Source: Eubacteriales bacterium (lineage in GTDB: Bacteria > Bacillota > Clostridia > Lachnospirales > Lachnospiraceae). Taken from it: DNA of 57,478 bases. Every line of letters starts with the position of its first letter. The first letter of the stretch is position 1. A program made the position numbers and the translations under genes. Below, piece by piece: positions 5,872-14,302 of the stretch. Under the pieces are notes generated by a model. It made no database searches. It worked only from the letters and a program-made list of their open reading frames with translations, and was not told the DNA's origin. The stretch spans positions 1 to 57,478 of the forward strand of contig JAUNHB010000004.1 of the NCBI GenBank assembly GCA_030524125.1. Direction: 5' to 3'.

Positions 5872-7797
5872 ATGTCCAAGACAGAATACCAGAAAGCAAG
5901 AAGAAAGGCACAGAAAACCTACCGCATGCAGCTATTAAAGGGAGAATGGCCCTATCTGCAGGCGCTGGACGACATCGTCTCGTTCACCGACGTCGCCGCC
6001 AGCACGGAACTCGGGCTCTGCGAGATCTCTCTGGACGCGGTGGCCGGAACGCGGACCTCCGGGCGCAAACAGGCCTTCGCCAGCGATTTTATGCCGCTTC
6101 TGGAGGACGACAGCGAGTTTGCATGGAAGTGGATCAATCTGTACGAGGCGCATATGGAGGAGGGGATCCGGGAACCCATCACCGCTGTGGAATTTATGAA
6201 CCGCTACTATGTGGTGGAGGGCAACAAGCGGGTCAGCGTCCTCAAATACGTGGGCGCCGTCAGCATCCACGCCTATGTGACCCGTATCGTTCCCAGACGG
6301 GACGATTCCAGGGAAAACCGTATTTACTATGAATTTCTGGATTTTTACCGGGTCTCTCAGGCAAATTACCTGACCTTCTCCCAGGAGGGCTGCTACGCCA
6401 GACTTCTGTCTCTCCTGGACAGGGATCTTCAGACCGAGTGGACGGCGGACGAACGTATGGAATTTCACTCGGCTTACCTTCATTTTCTGGACGTCTACGA
6501 GGAGCGGGGCGGCAAAAGTCTCCGCCTGACGGCCGGGGACGCGTTTCTCGTCTATCTGGAGATCTACGGCTATGAGGGCCTTCCGGACAAATCCTATCAG
6601 GAGCTTCGCCGGGAGATCCCCGCGATCTGGAAGGATTTTGAGATCTATCCCGAAAAACGCAGCATAGAGCTTGTCATGGCCCCGGAGGAGCCGCCCTCCG
6701 CGCCGGTCTCCGTGCCCCGCCTGCTCTCCCGCGCCGCGCCCCGCCTGAAGATCGCCTTTATCTACGACCGGGATCCCGCGGTGTCGAGCTGGGCGTACGG
6801 GCATGAGCTTGGGCGGCTCTATCTGGCCGACGCCCTGAGAGACCGGGCCGACGTCTCCCGCTTCACCGTGCAGGGCGGCCCGGAGAAGCAGCTCCAGACG
6901 ATCCGGCAGGCGGCGGAGGAAGGAAATTCGCTGATCTTTACCACCAGCCCCCGCCTTTTGAACGCCAGCGTAAAGGCCGCGGTCCTCCTTCCCGACGTGA
7001 AGCTTTTGAACTGCTCCTTAAATTCCTGCTTCGGCCATCTGCGCACCTACTACGGGCGCATGTACGAGGCCCGGTTTTTGAGCGGCCTGCTGGCCGGGAT
7101 CTTAAGCCCCGAGCCGTCCGTGGGCTACGTGGCGGATTATCCCATCTACGGCTCCACCGCCAACATCAACGCCTTCGCGCTCGGCGTGCGCACCACCAGG
7201 CCCGATGCAAAGGTCTATCTGGAATGGTCCTGCGTCCGGGACAATCCCGCGGAGGAATATTTCCGGGCCAGAAGGATCTCCTGTATCTCGGGTCTCGATC
7301 TTCTGAGCCCGTCCAAGGCTTCCCAGCGGCATTTCGGTCTGTACGACACCTCCGGCGGCCAGATCCGCAATCTGGCCATGCCGGTCTGGAACTGGGGAAA
7401 ATTTTACGAGCGGATCGTGCGCTCCGTCCTGACCGGCGCGTGGAAGCGCACGGAGCCCGCCTCGGATTTTAAGTCCGTCAACTATTTCTGGGGGATGTCC
7501 TCGGGGCTGATCGACCTGATCTGCTCCCACCATGTGCCGGACACCGCCAGACGGCTGGTGGAGGCCATGGGGCGCGAGATCAGCTCCGGAGCGTTCCAGC
7601 CCTTCGGCTGCCGGGTCGTCTCGCAGGACGGCGTCCTCCAAAGTCCCGCCGGAGAGGATATGCCCGCCGGGCAGATCGGTTCCATGGACTGGCTTCTGGA
7701 CAACGTGGTGGGAGGCTTCCCCGCTCTGGACAGCCTGACGGACGAAGCGCTGGAGATCGTCCGGCTGCAGGGCGTGGACGGCTTTCGGGAGGAATGA
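5872..7797 (+). CDS. Cytosolic ParB-like / BMP-family binding-protein fusion
   Basis: A 641-residue protein without signal peptide or membrane segment. The N-terminal part has a basic start (YQKARRKAQK) and near residues 100-140 a ParB/sulfiredoxin-like motif (EPITAVEF, YYVVEGNKRVSVLKYVG). From about residue 290 it resembles the BMP/PnrA-like nucleoside-binding fold of ABC-transporter binding proteins (LKIAFIYDRDP..SSWAYGHELGR, SVGYVADYPIYG, NINAFALGVR). In that family the protein is normally a lipoprotein; here no export signal exists, so an intracellular sensor or enzyme is likelier. The start at 5872 follows AGAGAGGAG; the frame opens 15 codons earlier without an SD. The stop overlaps the next gene region, so both are cotranscribed. 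Confidence 0.75.
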   Translation: MSKTEYQKARRKAQKTYRMQLLKGEWPYLQALDDIVSFTDVAASTELGLCEISLDAVAGTRTSGRKQAFASDFMPLLEDDSEFAWKWINLYEAHMEEGIREPITAVEFMNRYYVVEGNKRVSVLKYVGAVSIHAYVTRIVPRRDDSRENRIYYEFLDFYRVSQANYLTFSQEGCYARLLSLLDRDLQTEWTADERMEFHSAYLHFLDVYEERGGKSLRLTAGDAFLVYLEIYGYEGLPDKSYQELRREIPAIWKDFEIYPEKRSIELVMAPEEPPSAPVSVPRLLSRAAPRLKIAFIYDRDPAVSSWAYGHELGRLYLADALRDRADVSRFTVQGGPEKQLQTIRQAAEEGNSLIFTTSPRLLNASVKAAVLLPDVKLLNCSLNSCFGHLRTYYGRMYEARFLSGLLAGILSPEPSVGYVADYPIYGSTANINAFALGVRTTRPDAKVYLEWSCVRDNPAEEYFRARRISCISGLDLLSPSKASQRHFGLYDTSGGQIRNLAMPVWNWGKFYERIVRSVLTGAWKRTEPASDFKSVNYFWGMSSGLIDLICSHHVPDTARRLVEAMGREISSGAFQPFGCRVVSQDGVLQSPAGEDMPAGQIGSMDWLLDNVVGGFPALDSLTDEALEIVRLQGVDGFREE

Positions 7798-7799
7798 CG

Positions 7800-8390
7800 A
7801 TGAAAATACTGGTGCTTGCAGACAAGGAATCTCTGTATCTGTGGGATTTCTTTGAAAAAGAGAAGCTGGAGGGGATCGATCTGATCCTCTCCTGCGGAGA
7901 TCTTCACCCGCAATATCTGTCCTTTCTGGCCACCTTTTTCTCCGGCCCTGTGCTCTACGTCCACGGCAACCACGACGGCTGCTACAGGGACACGCCGCCG
8001 GAGGGCTGCATCTGCGTCGAGGACCGGATCTATGAATACAAAGGCGTGCGGATCCTTGGTTTGGGCGGCTCCATGCTGTACAGCGGCGGACCGCACCAAT
8101 ATACGCAGAAGCAGATGGATCTGCGGATCCTCCGTCTGGCCCCGAAGCTTTGGTTCCACAAAGGGTTCGACATCCTTCTGACCCACTCTCCGGCCCTCGG
8201 GCTCCACGACGGGACGGATCTGCCCCACACGGGCTTTCAGGGCTTTTTAAAGCTGATGGACCGTTTTCATCCGCGGCTGTTCGTCCACGGACATGTGCAT
8301 ATGTCCTACGACCGCACGATCCCGCGCAGGTCGTTCTACGGCGACACCGCCGTGGTCAACGCCTACGAGCGGTATGTGATCGACCTGTGA
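7800..8390 (+). CDS. Metallophosphoesterase
   Basis: A 196-residue calcineurin-like phosphoesterase. Metal-binding motifs are visible in order: a degenerate first motif LVLADKE in place of DxH, SCGDLHPQY (GD), VHGNHDG (GNHD), LTHSPALGLHD and VHGHVHMSYD (GHxH). It is close to the small YfcE-like or Mre11-like phosphodiesterases; the substrate cannot be told. The ATG at 7800 has GGGAGG at 8 nt; an ATG at 7794 overlaps the stop of the preceding gene and is less likely. Coupling to the ParB-BMP protein suggests a common pathway, perhaps processing of a nucleotide-type ligand. The 110 nt after it are GC-rich and contain no gene or clear terminator. Confidence 0.85.
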   Translation: MKILVLADKESLYLWDFFEKEKLEGIDLILSCGDLHPQYLSFLATFFSGPVLYVHGNHDGCYRDTPPEGCICVEDRIYEYKGVRILGLGGSMLYSGGPHQYTQKQMDLRILRLAPKLWFHKGFDILLTHSPALGLHDGTDLPHTGFQGFLKLMDRFHPRLFVHGHVHMSYDRTIPRRSFYGDTAVVNAYERYVIDL

Positions 8391-8501
8391 GGCGGGTTCC
8401 TGCGGCCCGCGGCCGCCGGGACCACCCCGGAACGCACGGGCCGGAGCCGCCAAGGGGGCGTGAGCCGGAGCCGCGAAAGCCCCGCCGCGCACCGGCCCCT
8501 G

Positions 8502-9674
8502 TCAGAGCGTCCACGCCTCCGCCGCCTGCGTAAGCCTCCACCAGAAGTCGATCCGTTCCACCTGTTCCGCCGCGTACACCGGGAAGAGATCCAGCACTTC
8601 CCCGTTCACATAGTAGATCACCGTCCCCACCATCTCCCCGGCCCGCACCGGCGCCTCCAGCCGTTCCGGGATCAGCACATCCATCGTAAATTCATCCTCC
8701 TCCTTCAAAAGAAGTTCCTCCATGCGCACCTGCGCGATCAGAGCCGCCTCCTCCTTCCTGCCGTCCGTCACCGGGACCGGGGAAAGAGGAAGCACACTCT
8801 CCCCCACCGTCTCCCTGTGAAAATCCGTAAGCCCGTAGTCCATCAGTTTTCTCGTGTCCGACCATTTCCACGTCCGGTTGCCCGGCCAGCCGCAGGCCAG
8901 CACCACCGCGATCAGTCTCTTTCCCTGGCTTTCCAGCGCGCCCACATAGCAGTACCCGGCCCCGTTGGTAAAGCCCGTCTTGCCGGTCAGCGCGCCCTCC
9001 ATCATTCCCAGAAAGGCGTTTTTGTTGCTGACGGTAAAGCTTCTCGTGCCGTCCAGATCCCCGAAGGACCATGACGCCTGTCTGGTGATCGTGAGAAATT
9101 CTTCATTTTCCATGCACCGGCGCATGATGGCGGCCAGATCCCGCGCCGTCGTGGAGTGAACGCCCCTTCCGTCCTCGGCGTCCAGCCCGTTGGGCGTGAT
9201 GAAGTACGTGTCGTAGCACCCCAGATCCCGCGCCTTCTGGTTCATCAGCGCCGCAAATCCCTCCACGCTGCCGCCCACATGCTCCGCGATGGCCACGGCG
9301 GAGTCGTTGTGGGATTCCAGCATCAGGGAGTAGCACAGATCCAGCAGCCGGTACCGCTCCCCCGCCCGGATGTGAAGCTGCACGTCCGGCATGGACGCCG
9401 CGTAGTCCGACACCTCCACCGTCCCCTGCAGATCCGCGTTCTCCAGCGTCACGAGAAGCGTCATGATCTTTGTGGTGCTCGCCATGGGCATGGCCTCCCG
9501 GCCGTTTTTCTCAAAAAGAATACGCCCTGTGTCCGCGTCCATCAGGACCGCCGACCGGGCGTAAAGCTGCTCCGGCTCCCCCTGCGCGCGCGCCCTGATC
9601 CCCGCTGTGAGGATCAGCGCCGCCAGAAGCGCCGCCATATATGGTTTCCAGATTGTTTTCGGACGATGTGTCAT
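8502..9674 (-). CDS. dacF: D-alanyl-D-alanine carboxypeptidase (DacF type, PBP5 family)
   Basis: A 390-residue S11 peptidase that trims the terminal D-Ala from peptidoglycan stem peptides outside the membrane. A signal peptide is clear (MTHRPKTIWKPYMAALLAALILTAGIRARA). Catalytic motifs: SxxK in ASTTKIMT (near residue 66), SxN in ESHNDSA (near 121) and KTG in LTGKTGF (near 228). The C-terminal beta-domain follows. No C-terminal membrane anchor is evident. It is the last gene of a minus-strand series dacA, phosphoesterase, scpA, scpB, dacF. In spore formers dacF homologs act in cortex synthesis; the symbol is by family and context. Confidence 0.9.
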   Translation of the reverse strand: MTHRPKTIWKPYMAALLAALILTAGIRARAQGEPEQLYARSAVLMDADTGRILFEKNGREAMPMASTTKIMTLLVTLENADLQGTVEVSDYAASMPDVQLHIRAGERYRLLDLCYSLMLESHNDSAVAIAEHVGGSVEGFAALMNQKARDLGCYDTYFITPNGLDAEDGRGVHSTTARDLAAIMRRCMENEEFLTITRQASWSFGDLDGTRSFTVSNKNAFLGMMEGALTGKTGFTNGAGYCYVGALESQGKRLIAVVLACGWPGNRTWKWSDTRKLMDYGLTDFHRETVGESVLPLSPVPVTDGRKEEAALIAQVRMEELLLKEEDEFTMDVLIPERLEAPVRAGEMVGTVIYYVNGEVLDLFPVYAAEQVERIDFWWRLTQAAEAWTL

Positions 9675-9733
9675 AGAGCACCCGCTTACCGGCTTTGTAC
9701 CATCCTATGCAAAAGCCCCCGCGTTCATGCGCC

Positions 9734-10336
9734 TTACAGGTTCAGTTTAAGCTGCACCTCCTCCTCGGCCTCCGTCTTCATCTCCTCCACCAGCTCCGGC
9801 TGCACCGTCGGCAGCTCCTCGGTGGAACGCACTCCGAAATTTCTCAGAAATTCCTCCGTCGTGCCGAACAGGATCGGGCGTCCCGGCGCGTCCAGCCTGC
9901 CGGCCTCCCCCACGAGCCCGTACTCCACCAGACGGTTGAGCGCGTGGTCGGAGTTGACTCCGCGGATCTTCTCCACCTCCTGACGGGTGACCGGCTGCTT
10001 GTAGGCGACGATGGACAGCACCTCCAGCTGCACGTCCGTCAGCACGTATTTCTTCGGCTGCTTCGCCACCCGGATCAGCGCGTCGTAATATTCCCGCCTC
10101 GTGCACAGCTGAAAGGAATCCTCCAGCTCGATGATCTCCATGCCGCCTTCGCGGCTGTTGTACCGGTCCATCATCTGATGCACCAGCCTTCTTGTGGTCT
10201 CCCCGTCGTGGCCGATGGCCGCGGCCAGCTTGTCTGTGCTCACCGCCTCTCCCATGGCGAACAGCACGGCCTCCACCACCGCTTCTATCTTTTCCAGTTC
10301 CACATCCGTATCCTCATTTCCTTCTGTCATTTTCAC
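9734..10336 (-). CDS. scpB: Segregation and condensation protein B
   Basis: A 200-residue ScpB. It holds the two winged-helix repeats typical of the family (VEAVLFAMGEAVSTDKLAAAIG; LTDVQLEVLSIVAYKQPVTRQEVEKIRGVNSDHALNRLVEYGLV; then PGRPILFGTTEEFLRNFG). ScpB dimers bind ScpA and the SMC heads to form the condensin that separates replicated chromosomes. It begins 22 nt after the end of scpA, in the usual order scpA-scpB. The acidic C-terminal tail is normal. Very secure assignment. Confidence 0.95.
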   Translation of the reverse strand: MKMTEGNEDTDVELEKIEAVVEAVLFAMGEAVSTDKLAAAIGHDGETTRRLVHQMMDRYNSREGGMEIIELEDSFQLCTRREYYDALIRVAKQPKKYVLTDVQLEVLSIVAYKQPVTRQEVEKIRGVNSDHALNRLVEYGLVGEAGRLDAPGRPILFGTTEEFLRNFGVRSTEELPTVQPELVEEMKTEAEEEVQLKLNL

Positions 10337-10358
10337 GATGCAGGACGGCGCCGCTTTC

Positions 10359-11102
10359 CTACAGTTGCGACGTGATCCGCATATCGTCGAACAGCTCCTC
10401 CTGCACCACGAGAAGCTCTCCGGTCTTCATCAGCTCCAGAACGGCCAGAAATGTGACGATCATCTGGATCTTCCCCTTCTGGCTGCGCATCAGCTCCGAG
10501 AACAAAAACGAAGCGTGCTCCGAGGCGTAGCTCCGAAGCTCCCCCATCTTCTCGTCCAGGCTGACCTCCTCCTGCTCGATCTGTCCGAACTTGCTCCGGA
10601 TCGGGTCGATCTTTTCAGTCTGGCGGCGCATGAGCGACTGGAAGATCGCGTTCAGACGGCTCAGAGTCAGGTCTCCCACCAGCTCCTCCAGATTGACAGG
10701 CTCCTCGTAGCGCGCCACCTCGTCGGGGATCGTCGGCCCCTTATAGAGCGCCTTCCCGGACACGGACAGGCGGTCCCGGAGCTCGTAGGACATATACTTG
10801 TACATCTTGTACTCCAGAAGCTTCTGCACCAGATCCTCGCGGGGATCGATCTCCTCGCCCTCCTCGTCCACCTCCGCCGGAAGAAGCATCTTCGCCTTGA
10901 TCTCCAGCAGCGTGGCCGCCATGACGAGGAATTCGCTCATGACGTTCAGGTCCTCCGTCTCCATGGACTTCAGATAGTCCATATACTGGGCCGTGATCTC
11001 CACGATCGGAATGTCGAATATGTTGAATTTATTTACGTCGATCAGATGGAGCAGAAGATCCAGCGGACCCTCAAAGCTCTCGATCTTTACAGACAAAGCC
11101 AT
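10359..11102 (-). CDS. scpA: Segregation and condensation protein A (kleisin)
   Basis: A 247-residue bacterial kleisin that bridges the SMC head domains. Typical N-terminus: SVKIESFEGPLDLLLHLIDVNKFNIFDIPIVEITAQYMDYL, with MATLLEIKAKMLLP following. The C-terminal winged helix ends with VTFLAVLELMKTGELLVVQEELFDDMRI. It starts 3 nt after the stop of the upstream phosphoesterase, so the two are translationally linked. Full length for the family. Confidence 0.95.
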   Translation of the reverse strand: MALSVKIESFEGPLDLLLHLIDVNKFNIFDIPIVEITAQYMDYLKSMETEDLNVMSEFLVMAATLLEIKAKMLLPAEVDEEGEEIDPREDLVQKLLEYKMYKYMSYELRDRLSVSGKALYKGPTIPDEVARYEEPVNLEELVGDLTLSRLNAIFQSLMRRQTEKIDPIRSKFGQIEQEEVSLDEKMGELRSYASEHASFLFSELMRSQKGKIQMIVTFLAVLELMKTGELLVVQEELFDDMRITSQL

Positions 11103-11105
11103 CGC

Positions 11106-11930
11106 CTATGCCGCTCCTTTTACCGTGATCAGGATCAGCTCCGGCGGGTTGAAGATCCGGATGGGGACCGTGTGCTCCCCCAGCCCAGCGCTGACCACCA
11201 TATAATGCTCTCCCTTCCGGAACAGTCCCCGGTCATATTTCGGAAAGAGCTTCGCCTGCGGCGTGATCACGCCGCCGACGCCCGGGATCCGGACGATCCC
11301 TCCGTGCAGATGCCCCGCCAGCGTAAGATCCGCCCCCCACGCCGCATAGTCGTCAAAATAGACCGGATTGTGCGCCATGAGGATATGGTATCTCCCGTCC
11401 CCGGTCCCGCCGAAGCGCCTTGTCAGCTCCGTCCTGTCGTAGGCGGGCTGCAGCGGCTTCCGGTAATATGCCAGAGACATTTCATATCCGTGGATCGCAG
11501 CCTCCCCTCCGCCGTGGCGAAACGTCGCCGTCTCGTCGGAGAGGATCCTCACGCCCGCATCGCGAAGCGCGGACGCGTACCGCCCGTAGAGATCCCCGTA
11601 CCGCTCCGGACACTGGCGCATCCGGGATTCATGGTTTCCGTTGCTGGCGATCACCGGAAGTCCCATTTTCTGCAGTCCCCGAAAAAGCGTCAGCGCATGC
11701 TCCATCCGCTCCTCGCGCCCTTTTGCCACCAGCATGTCCCCCGCGCAGAGGACCATATCCGGGCCCAGTCCTTTGATGGCCCCGAGCAGCAGGCTCTGTT
11801 CCTCCCCCCACAGCCTGTTGTGGAGATCCGCCAGCAGCGCAAGCTTCAGAGACGGATCCTCTCTCCGGAAACGATCCGTCTCTATCTCATACGTCCTGAT
11901 TTTTAATTTTCCTGCCGCTGTCTTTTCCAT
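11106..11930 (-). CDS. Metallophosphoesterase (YaeI/YkuE-like)
   Basis: A phosphoesterase of about 274 residues. Motifs: LLADLHNRLWG (DxH), LCAGDMLV (GD), ASNGNHESR (GNHE), ILMAHNPVYF and LAGHLHGGIVRIP (GHxH), followed by GLGEHTVPIRIFNPPELILIT, the ending typical of the YkuE/YaeI group. Those enzymes are often membrane-linked and act on phospholipid-type substrates, but here no membrane segment is evident. The frame opens at 11942; the ATG at 11930 (MEKTAAG) is another choice, and neither has a strong SD. It is embedded between dacA and scpA in the same direction. Confidence 0.8.
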   Translation of the reverse strand: MEKTAAGKLKIRTYEIETDRFRREDPSLKLALLADLHNRLWGEEQSLLLGAIKGLGPDMVLCAGDMLVAKGREERMEHALTLFRGLQKMGLPVIASNGNHESRMRQCPERYGDLYGRYASALRDAGVRILSDETATFRHGGGEAAIHGYEMSLAYYRKPLQPAYDRTELTRRFGGTGDGRYHILMAHNPVYFDDYAAWGADLTLAGHLHGGIVRIPGVGGVITPQAKLFPKYDRGLFRKGEHYMVVSAGLGEHTVPIRIFNPPELILITVKGAA

Positions 11931-11972
11931 AGCTGTTATCATATCACAGCTTTTGCCATTTCTGCAATTCCT

Positions 11973-13250
11973 TTAGAGCAAAAAGATGTGAAATGCCCTC
12001 TGCACATAATCTCCGAAGCCCGCCTGTCTCACCCCGGCGGACGCCACGAGCGGCACCGAGCCGATCTCGCTTCCGTTCAGCCGGTACACCATCCGCCCGA
12101 TCCGATCGCCCTTCTCCACCGGCGCTTCCACCGACTCCGGCAGCTCTATGGAACGCTCCACACCGGACAGATTGCTTCCGTCGGTGGAGACATAGGAAAA
12201 TTCCTCCCCGTACCGAAGCTCCACCGTATCCTCCACGCCTCCCGTCACGGGCAGCAGCGGGAGGGCCGCCGGATTTTCGTCCCGGTACAGACTGCAGCAG
12301 GCAAAGCCGCTGTTTAAGAGCGTGACCGCGTCCTGAAAACGGCTCTTGCTGTCCGCTCCGCCCATGACGACGGCCACCAGCTCGATATTGTCCTTTTTCG
12401 CGCTGGCGGAAATGCAGAAGCCCGCCACGCTGGTATATCCGGTCTTCAGTCCCGTGGCGTACTCGTACTGCCGGATCAGCTTGTTCGTGTTGGACAGGCC
12501 GAACTCAAAGCTTCCCCTCGCCGTGGTGTGGACGATGTTTTCCATCCAGATCGTGCAGTACTCGTGGATCTGCGGATGGTTTTTCAGGATCTCGCGGGAC
12601 ATGACCGCCACGTCTCTGGCCGTGGTCAGATGCTCGTCGTCGTCGAGGCCGCAGGAGTTGACGAAATAGGTGTCGTTCATTCCCAGCTCCTTCGCCTTCT
12701 CGTTCATCTGCTTGACAAAATCTCCCTCGCTTCCGCTTATGTACTCGGCCATGGCCACGCAGGCGTCGTTGGCGCTGGCCACCGCGATGCATTTAAGCAG
12801 CGTGTCGACCGTCTGGGTCTCGTACGCCTCCAGATAGACCTGCGAGCCGCCCATGGACGCCGCGTGCTCCGACACGGTCACGACGTCCGAGAGCGCGATC
12901 CTTCCCTCCTCCAGCGCCTCGAGGATGAGGAGCATGGTCATGATCTTCGTCACGCTGGCCGGATGCACCTTCTCATCCGCCGCCTTCTCCATCAGGACGG
13001 TCCCCGTGGACACCTCGATCAGGATCGCGTGGGGAGCGGCCACTTCCGCAGCCACCTGATGAGATTCCCGCTCCGCCTGGCTGACGCGGGCGGCTTCGGC
13101 GTCCTGCCCCTCCGACGCATCCTGTCCCTGCGCCTCTCCCTGCGTCTCCGACGTCTCCTGAGCCGCCAGAACCTGTACCGGCGACGCCGGCATCGCAAGA
13201 AGGAGCGCCGCCGTCAGAAGACGCGCGCACCATTTTCTCAGATCTTTCAG
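11973..13250 (-). CDS. dacA: D-alanyl-D-alanine carboxypeptidase (PBP5 family) with apparent non-ATG start
   Basis: A second S11 carboxypeptidase with SxxK in ASVTKIMT, SxN in ASANDACVA and KTG in GLKTGYTS, and the C-terminal beta-domain. The first in-frame ATG (13193) would give a protein beginning MPASPVQVLAAQ, only the end of a signal peptide. Upstream in frame lies KDLRKWCARLLTAALLLA, a good n- and h-region, with no ATG, GTG or TTG before an in-frame TGA. GAGGTG stands 5 nt before a CTG at 13250 (ATT is the codon before it). I therefore place the start there: about 425 residues. A low-complexity E/Q/A-rich linker (residues about 30-65) precedes the catalytic domain. Confidence 0.85.
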   Translation of the reverse strand: MKDLRKWCARLLTAALLLAMPASPVQVLAAQETSETQGEAQGQDASEGQDAEAARVSQAERESHQVAAEVAAPHAILIEVSTGTVLMEKAADEKVHPASVTKIMTMLLILEALEEGRIALSDVVTVSEHAASMGGSQVYLEAYETQTVDTLLKCIAVASANDACVAMAEYISGSEGDFVKQMNEKAKELGMNDTYFVNSCGLDDDEHLTTARDVAVMSREILKNHPQIHEYCTIWMENIVHTTARGSFEFGLSNTNKLIRQYEYATGLKTGYTSVAGFCISASAKKDNIELVAVVMGGADSKSRFQDAVTLLNSGFACCSLYRDENPAALPLLPVTGGVEDTVELRYGEEFSYVSTDGSNLSGVERSIELPESVEAPVEKGDRIGRMVYRLNGSEIGSVPLVASAGVRQAGFGDYVQRAFHIFLL

Positions 13251-13310
13251 AATATCACCTCATAGTCCCTTTGCTATATGTGTAGCGCGAAAACGGGGAT
13301 TTATGCATAG

Positions 13311-13348
13311 AAAAGTCCCCGCCGGCTGTTTTTCACCGCCGCGGGGAC
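13311..13348 (-). terminator. Intrinsic terminator between yuiD-like gene and dacA
   Basis: On the minus strand GTCCCCGC (13348-13341) pairs with GCGGGGAC (13322-13315), with further pairing inside, followed by TTTT. It lies after the PAP2-like gene and about 60 nt upstream of the dacA start, so it separates the two transcripts. Confidence 0.75.
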
Positions 13349-13372
13349 GCTTCTTTCCGCGCCCTGTCTTCC

Positions 13373-13858
13373 TCACAGAAGCATGGCGCAGGCAATTCCG
13401 ATCCCGAGAAGGCATCCGGCCGCCACCTGCAGCGGCGTGTGGCCCACAAACTCCTTCAGGCTCGCCTCCCAGAACTCATACATTTTATTATTTTTTTTGA
13501 ACGCCTCCACGAATCCCTCCGTCCGGAAAAATTCGATCATCTCGTTCAGTACCTTTCCCTGTTTTCCGGTCTCCATACGCACGCCCATGGCGTCATGCAT
13601 CACGATGATCGCCATCATGCACGCGATGGCGAACTCAAAGGTACCGAATCCGTAGATCAGCCCGGACGCCGTGGCCATGGAACTGACCGTGGCCGAATGG
13701 GCGCTTGGCATCCCTCCGTCCCCGACCATCCGCTCCACCCGGAATTCGTGATGGATCAGCGCGTAGATCAGCGTCTTCAGCACCTGAGCCAGCGCCCATC
13801 CCGAAATGCCGCATATCAGCACCCGGTTGCTCAAAAGCTCCGTCAAAAAGATGTTCAT
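13373..13858 (-). CDS. Divergent PAP2 family membrane protein (DUF212/YuiD-like)
   Basis: A 161-residue membrane protein of the DUF212 family. Signature motifs are KTLIYALIHHEFRVERMVGDGGMPSAHSATVSSMATA and VMHDAMGVRMETGKQ, related to the PAP2 phosphatase signatures. Four hydrophobic segments are seen. The family is thought to be acid phosphatase/vanadium-haloperoxidase related, but no substrate is established for bacterial members. The ATG at 13858 is the natural start. It is preceded by a palindromic repeat (13879-13936) and the rpsU terminator. Confidence 0.88.
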   Translation of the reverse strand: MNIFLTELLSNRVLICGISGWALAQVLKTLIYALIHHEFRVERMVGDGGMPSAHSATVSSMATASGLIYGFGTFEFAIACMMAIIVMHDAMGVRMETGKQGKVLNEMIEFFRTEGFVEAFKKNNKMYEFWEASLKEFVGHTPLQVAAGCLLGIGIACAMLL

Positions 13859-13878
13859 TTACCGCTCCTACAAGAGTG

Positions 13879-13936
13879 ACAGTCCAGACCGCGCCATTCG
13901 CAAAACTGCGCTGACGCAGCTGGCTGAACTGTTACC
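13879..13936 (-). repeat. GTAAC-type palindromic repeat, copy A (behind rpsU)
   Basis: Read on the minus strand: GGTAACAGTTCAGCC, then CTGCGTCAGCGCAG, TTTTGCGAATGGCGCG, then GTCTGGACTGT. The ends are inverted copies (GTTCAGCC against GGTCTGGAC), so the whole can fold into one long hairpin. It starts 8 nt beyond the rpsU terminator stem. Same family as 17731-17910, 40208-40263 and 51834-52074. Confidence 0.75.
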
Positions 13937-13944
13937 TACAAGAA

Positions 13945-13973
13945 ATGCCTTGACTGTATGAGAGTCAAGGCAT
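13945..13973 (-). terminator. rpsU terminator
   Basis: A perfect 11-bp inverted repeat ATGCCTTGACT (13945-13955) and AGTCAAGGCAT (13963-13973) with loop GTATGAG. On the minus strand it is followed by TTTCTT. It lies 13 nt after the rpsU stop. Confidence 0.85.
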
Positions 13974-13986
13974 ACCTGCACAATCC

Positions 13987-14163
13987 TTAATTATATTTAC
14001 GCTTTCTTGCTGCTTCGGATTTTTTCTTACGCTTTACGCTCGGTTTCTCGTAATGCTCTCTTTTGCGAATCTCCTGCTGGATTCCAGCCTTCGCGCAGTT
14101 TCTCTTGAAACGACGTAATGCGCTATCCAAAGTCTCGTTCTCTTTAACGATCACGTTTGACAT
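13987..14163 (-). CDS. rpsU: 30S ribosomal protein S21
   Basis: A 58-residue basic protein, [19 protein letters not shown] at the start and [11 protein letters not shown] at the end, with the conserved [12 protein letters not shown] and [15 protein letters not shown]21 is a small-subunit protein needed for initiation. The gene is too short for most ORF cut-offs but unmistakable. GGAGGGAGG precedes the ATG by about 14 nt and AGGTG by 9 nt. It has its own perfect-consensus promoter (14240-14268) and terminator, so it is monocistronic. Confidence 0.95.
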   Translation of the reverse strand: MSNVIVKENETLDSALRRFKRNCAKAGIQQEIRKREHYEKPSVKRKKKSEAARKRKYN

Positions 14164-14239
14164 AGTATCACACCTAACCTCCCTCCAGTTGTGTATTGTG
14201 CAGAATACAACTGTATGGGTATTTTATTGCACTGCTAAA

Positions 14240-14268
14240 ATTATATGAGCAATTCCGGATTTTGTCAA
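14240..14268 (-). promoter_or_regulatory. Consensus promoter of rpsU
   Basis: On the minus strand TTGACA (14268-14263), 17-nt spacer, TATAAT (14245-14240), both hexamers perfect. Transcription would start about 70 nt before the rpsU ATG, leaving an AT-rich leader. Confidence 0.9.
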
Positions 14269-14302
14269 CAGTTTTTTTAAGAAAACTGTCGCCCCGGCCT
14301 GC

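Noticed and set aside
10194-11906. A 570-codon plus-strand frame opposite scpA/scpB
   Set aside because: Antisense shadow of three secure genes; no motifs.
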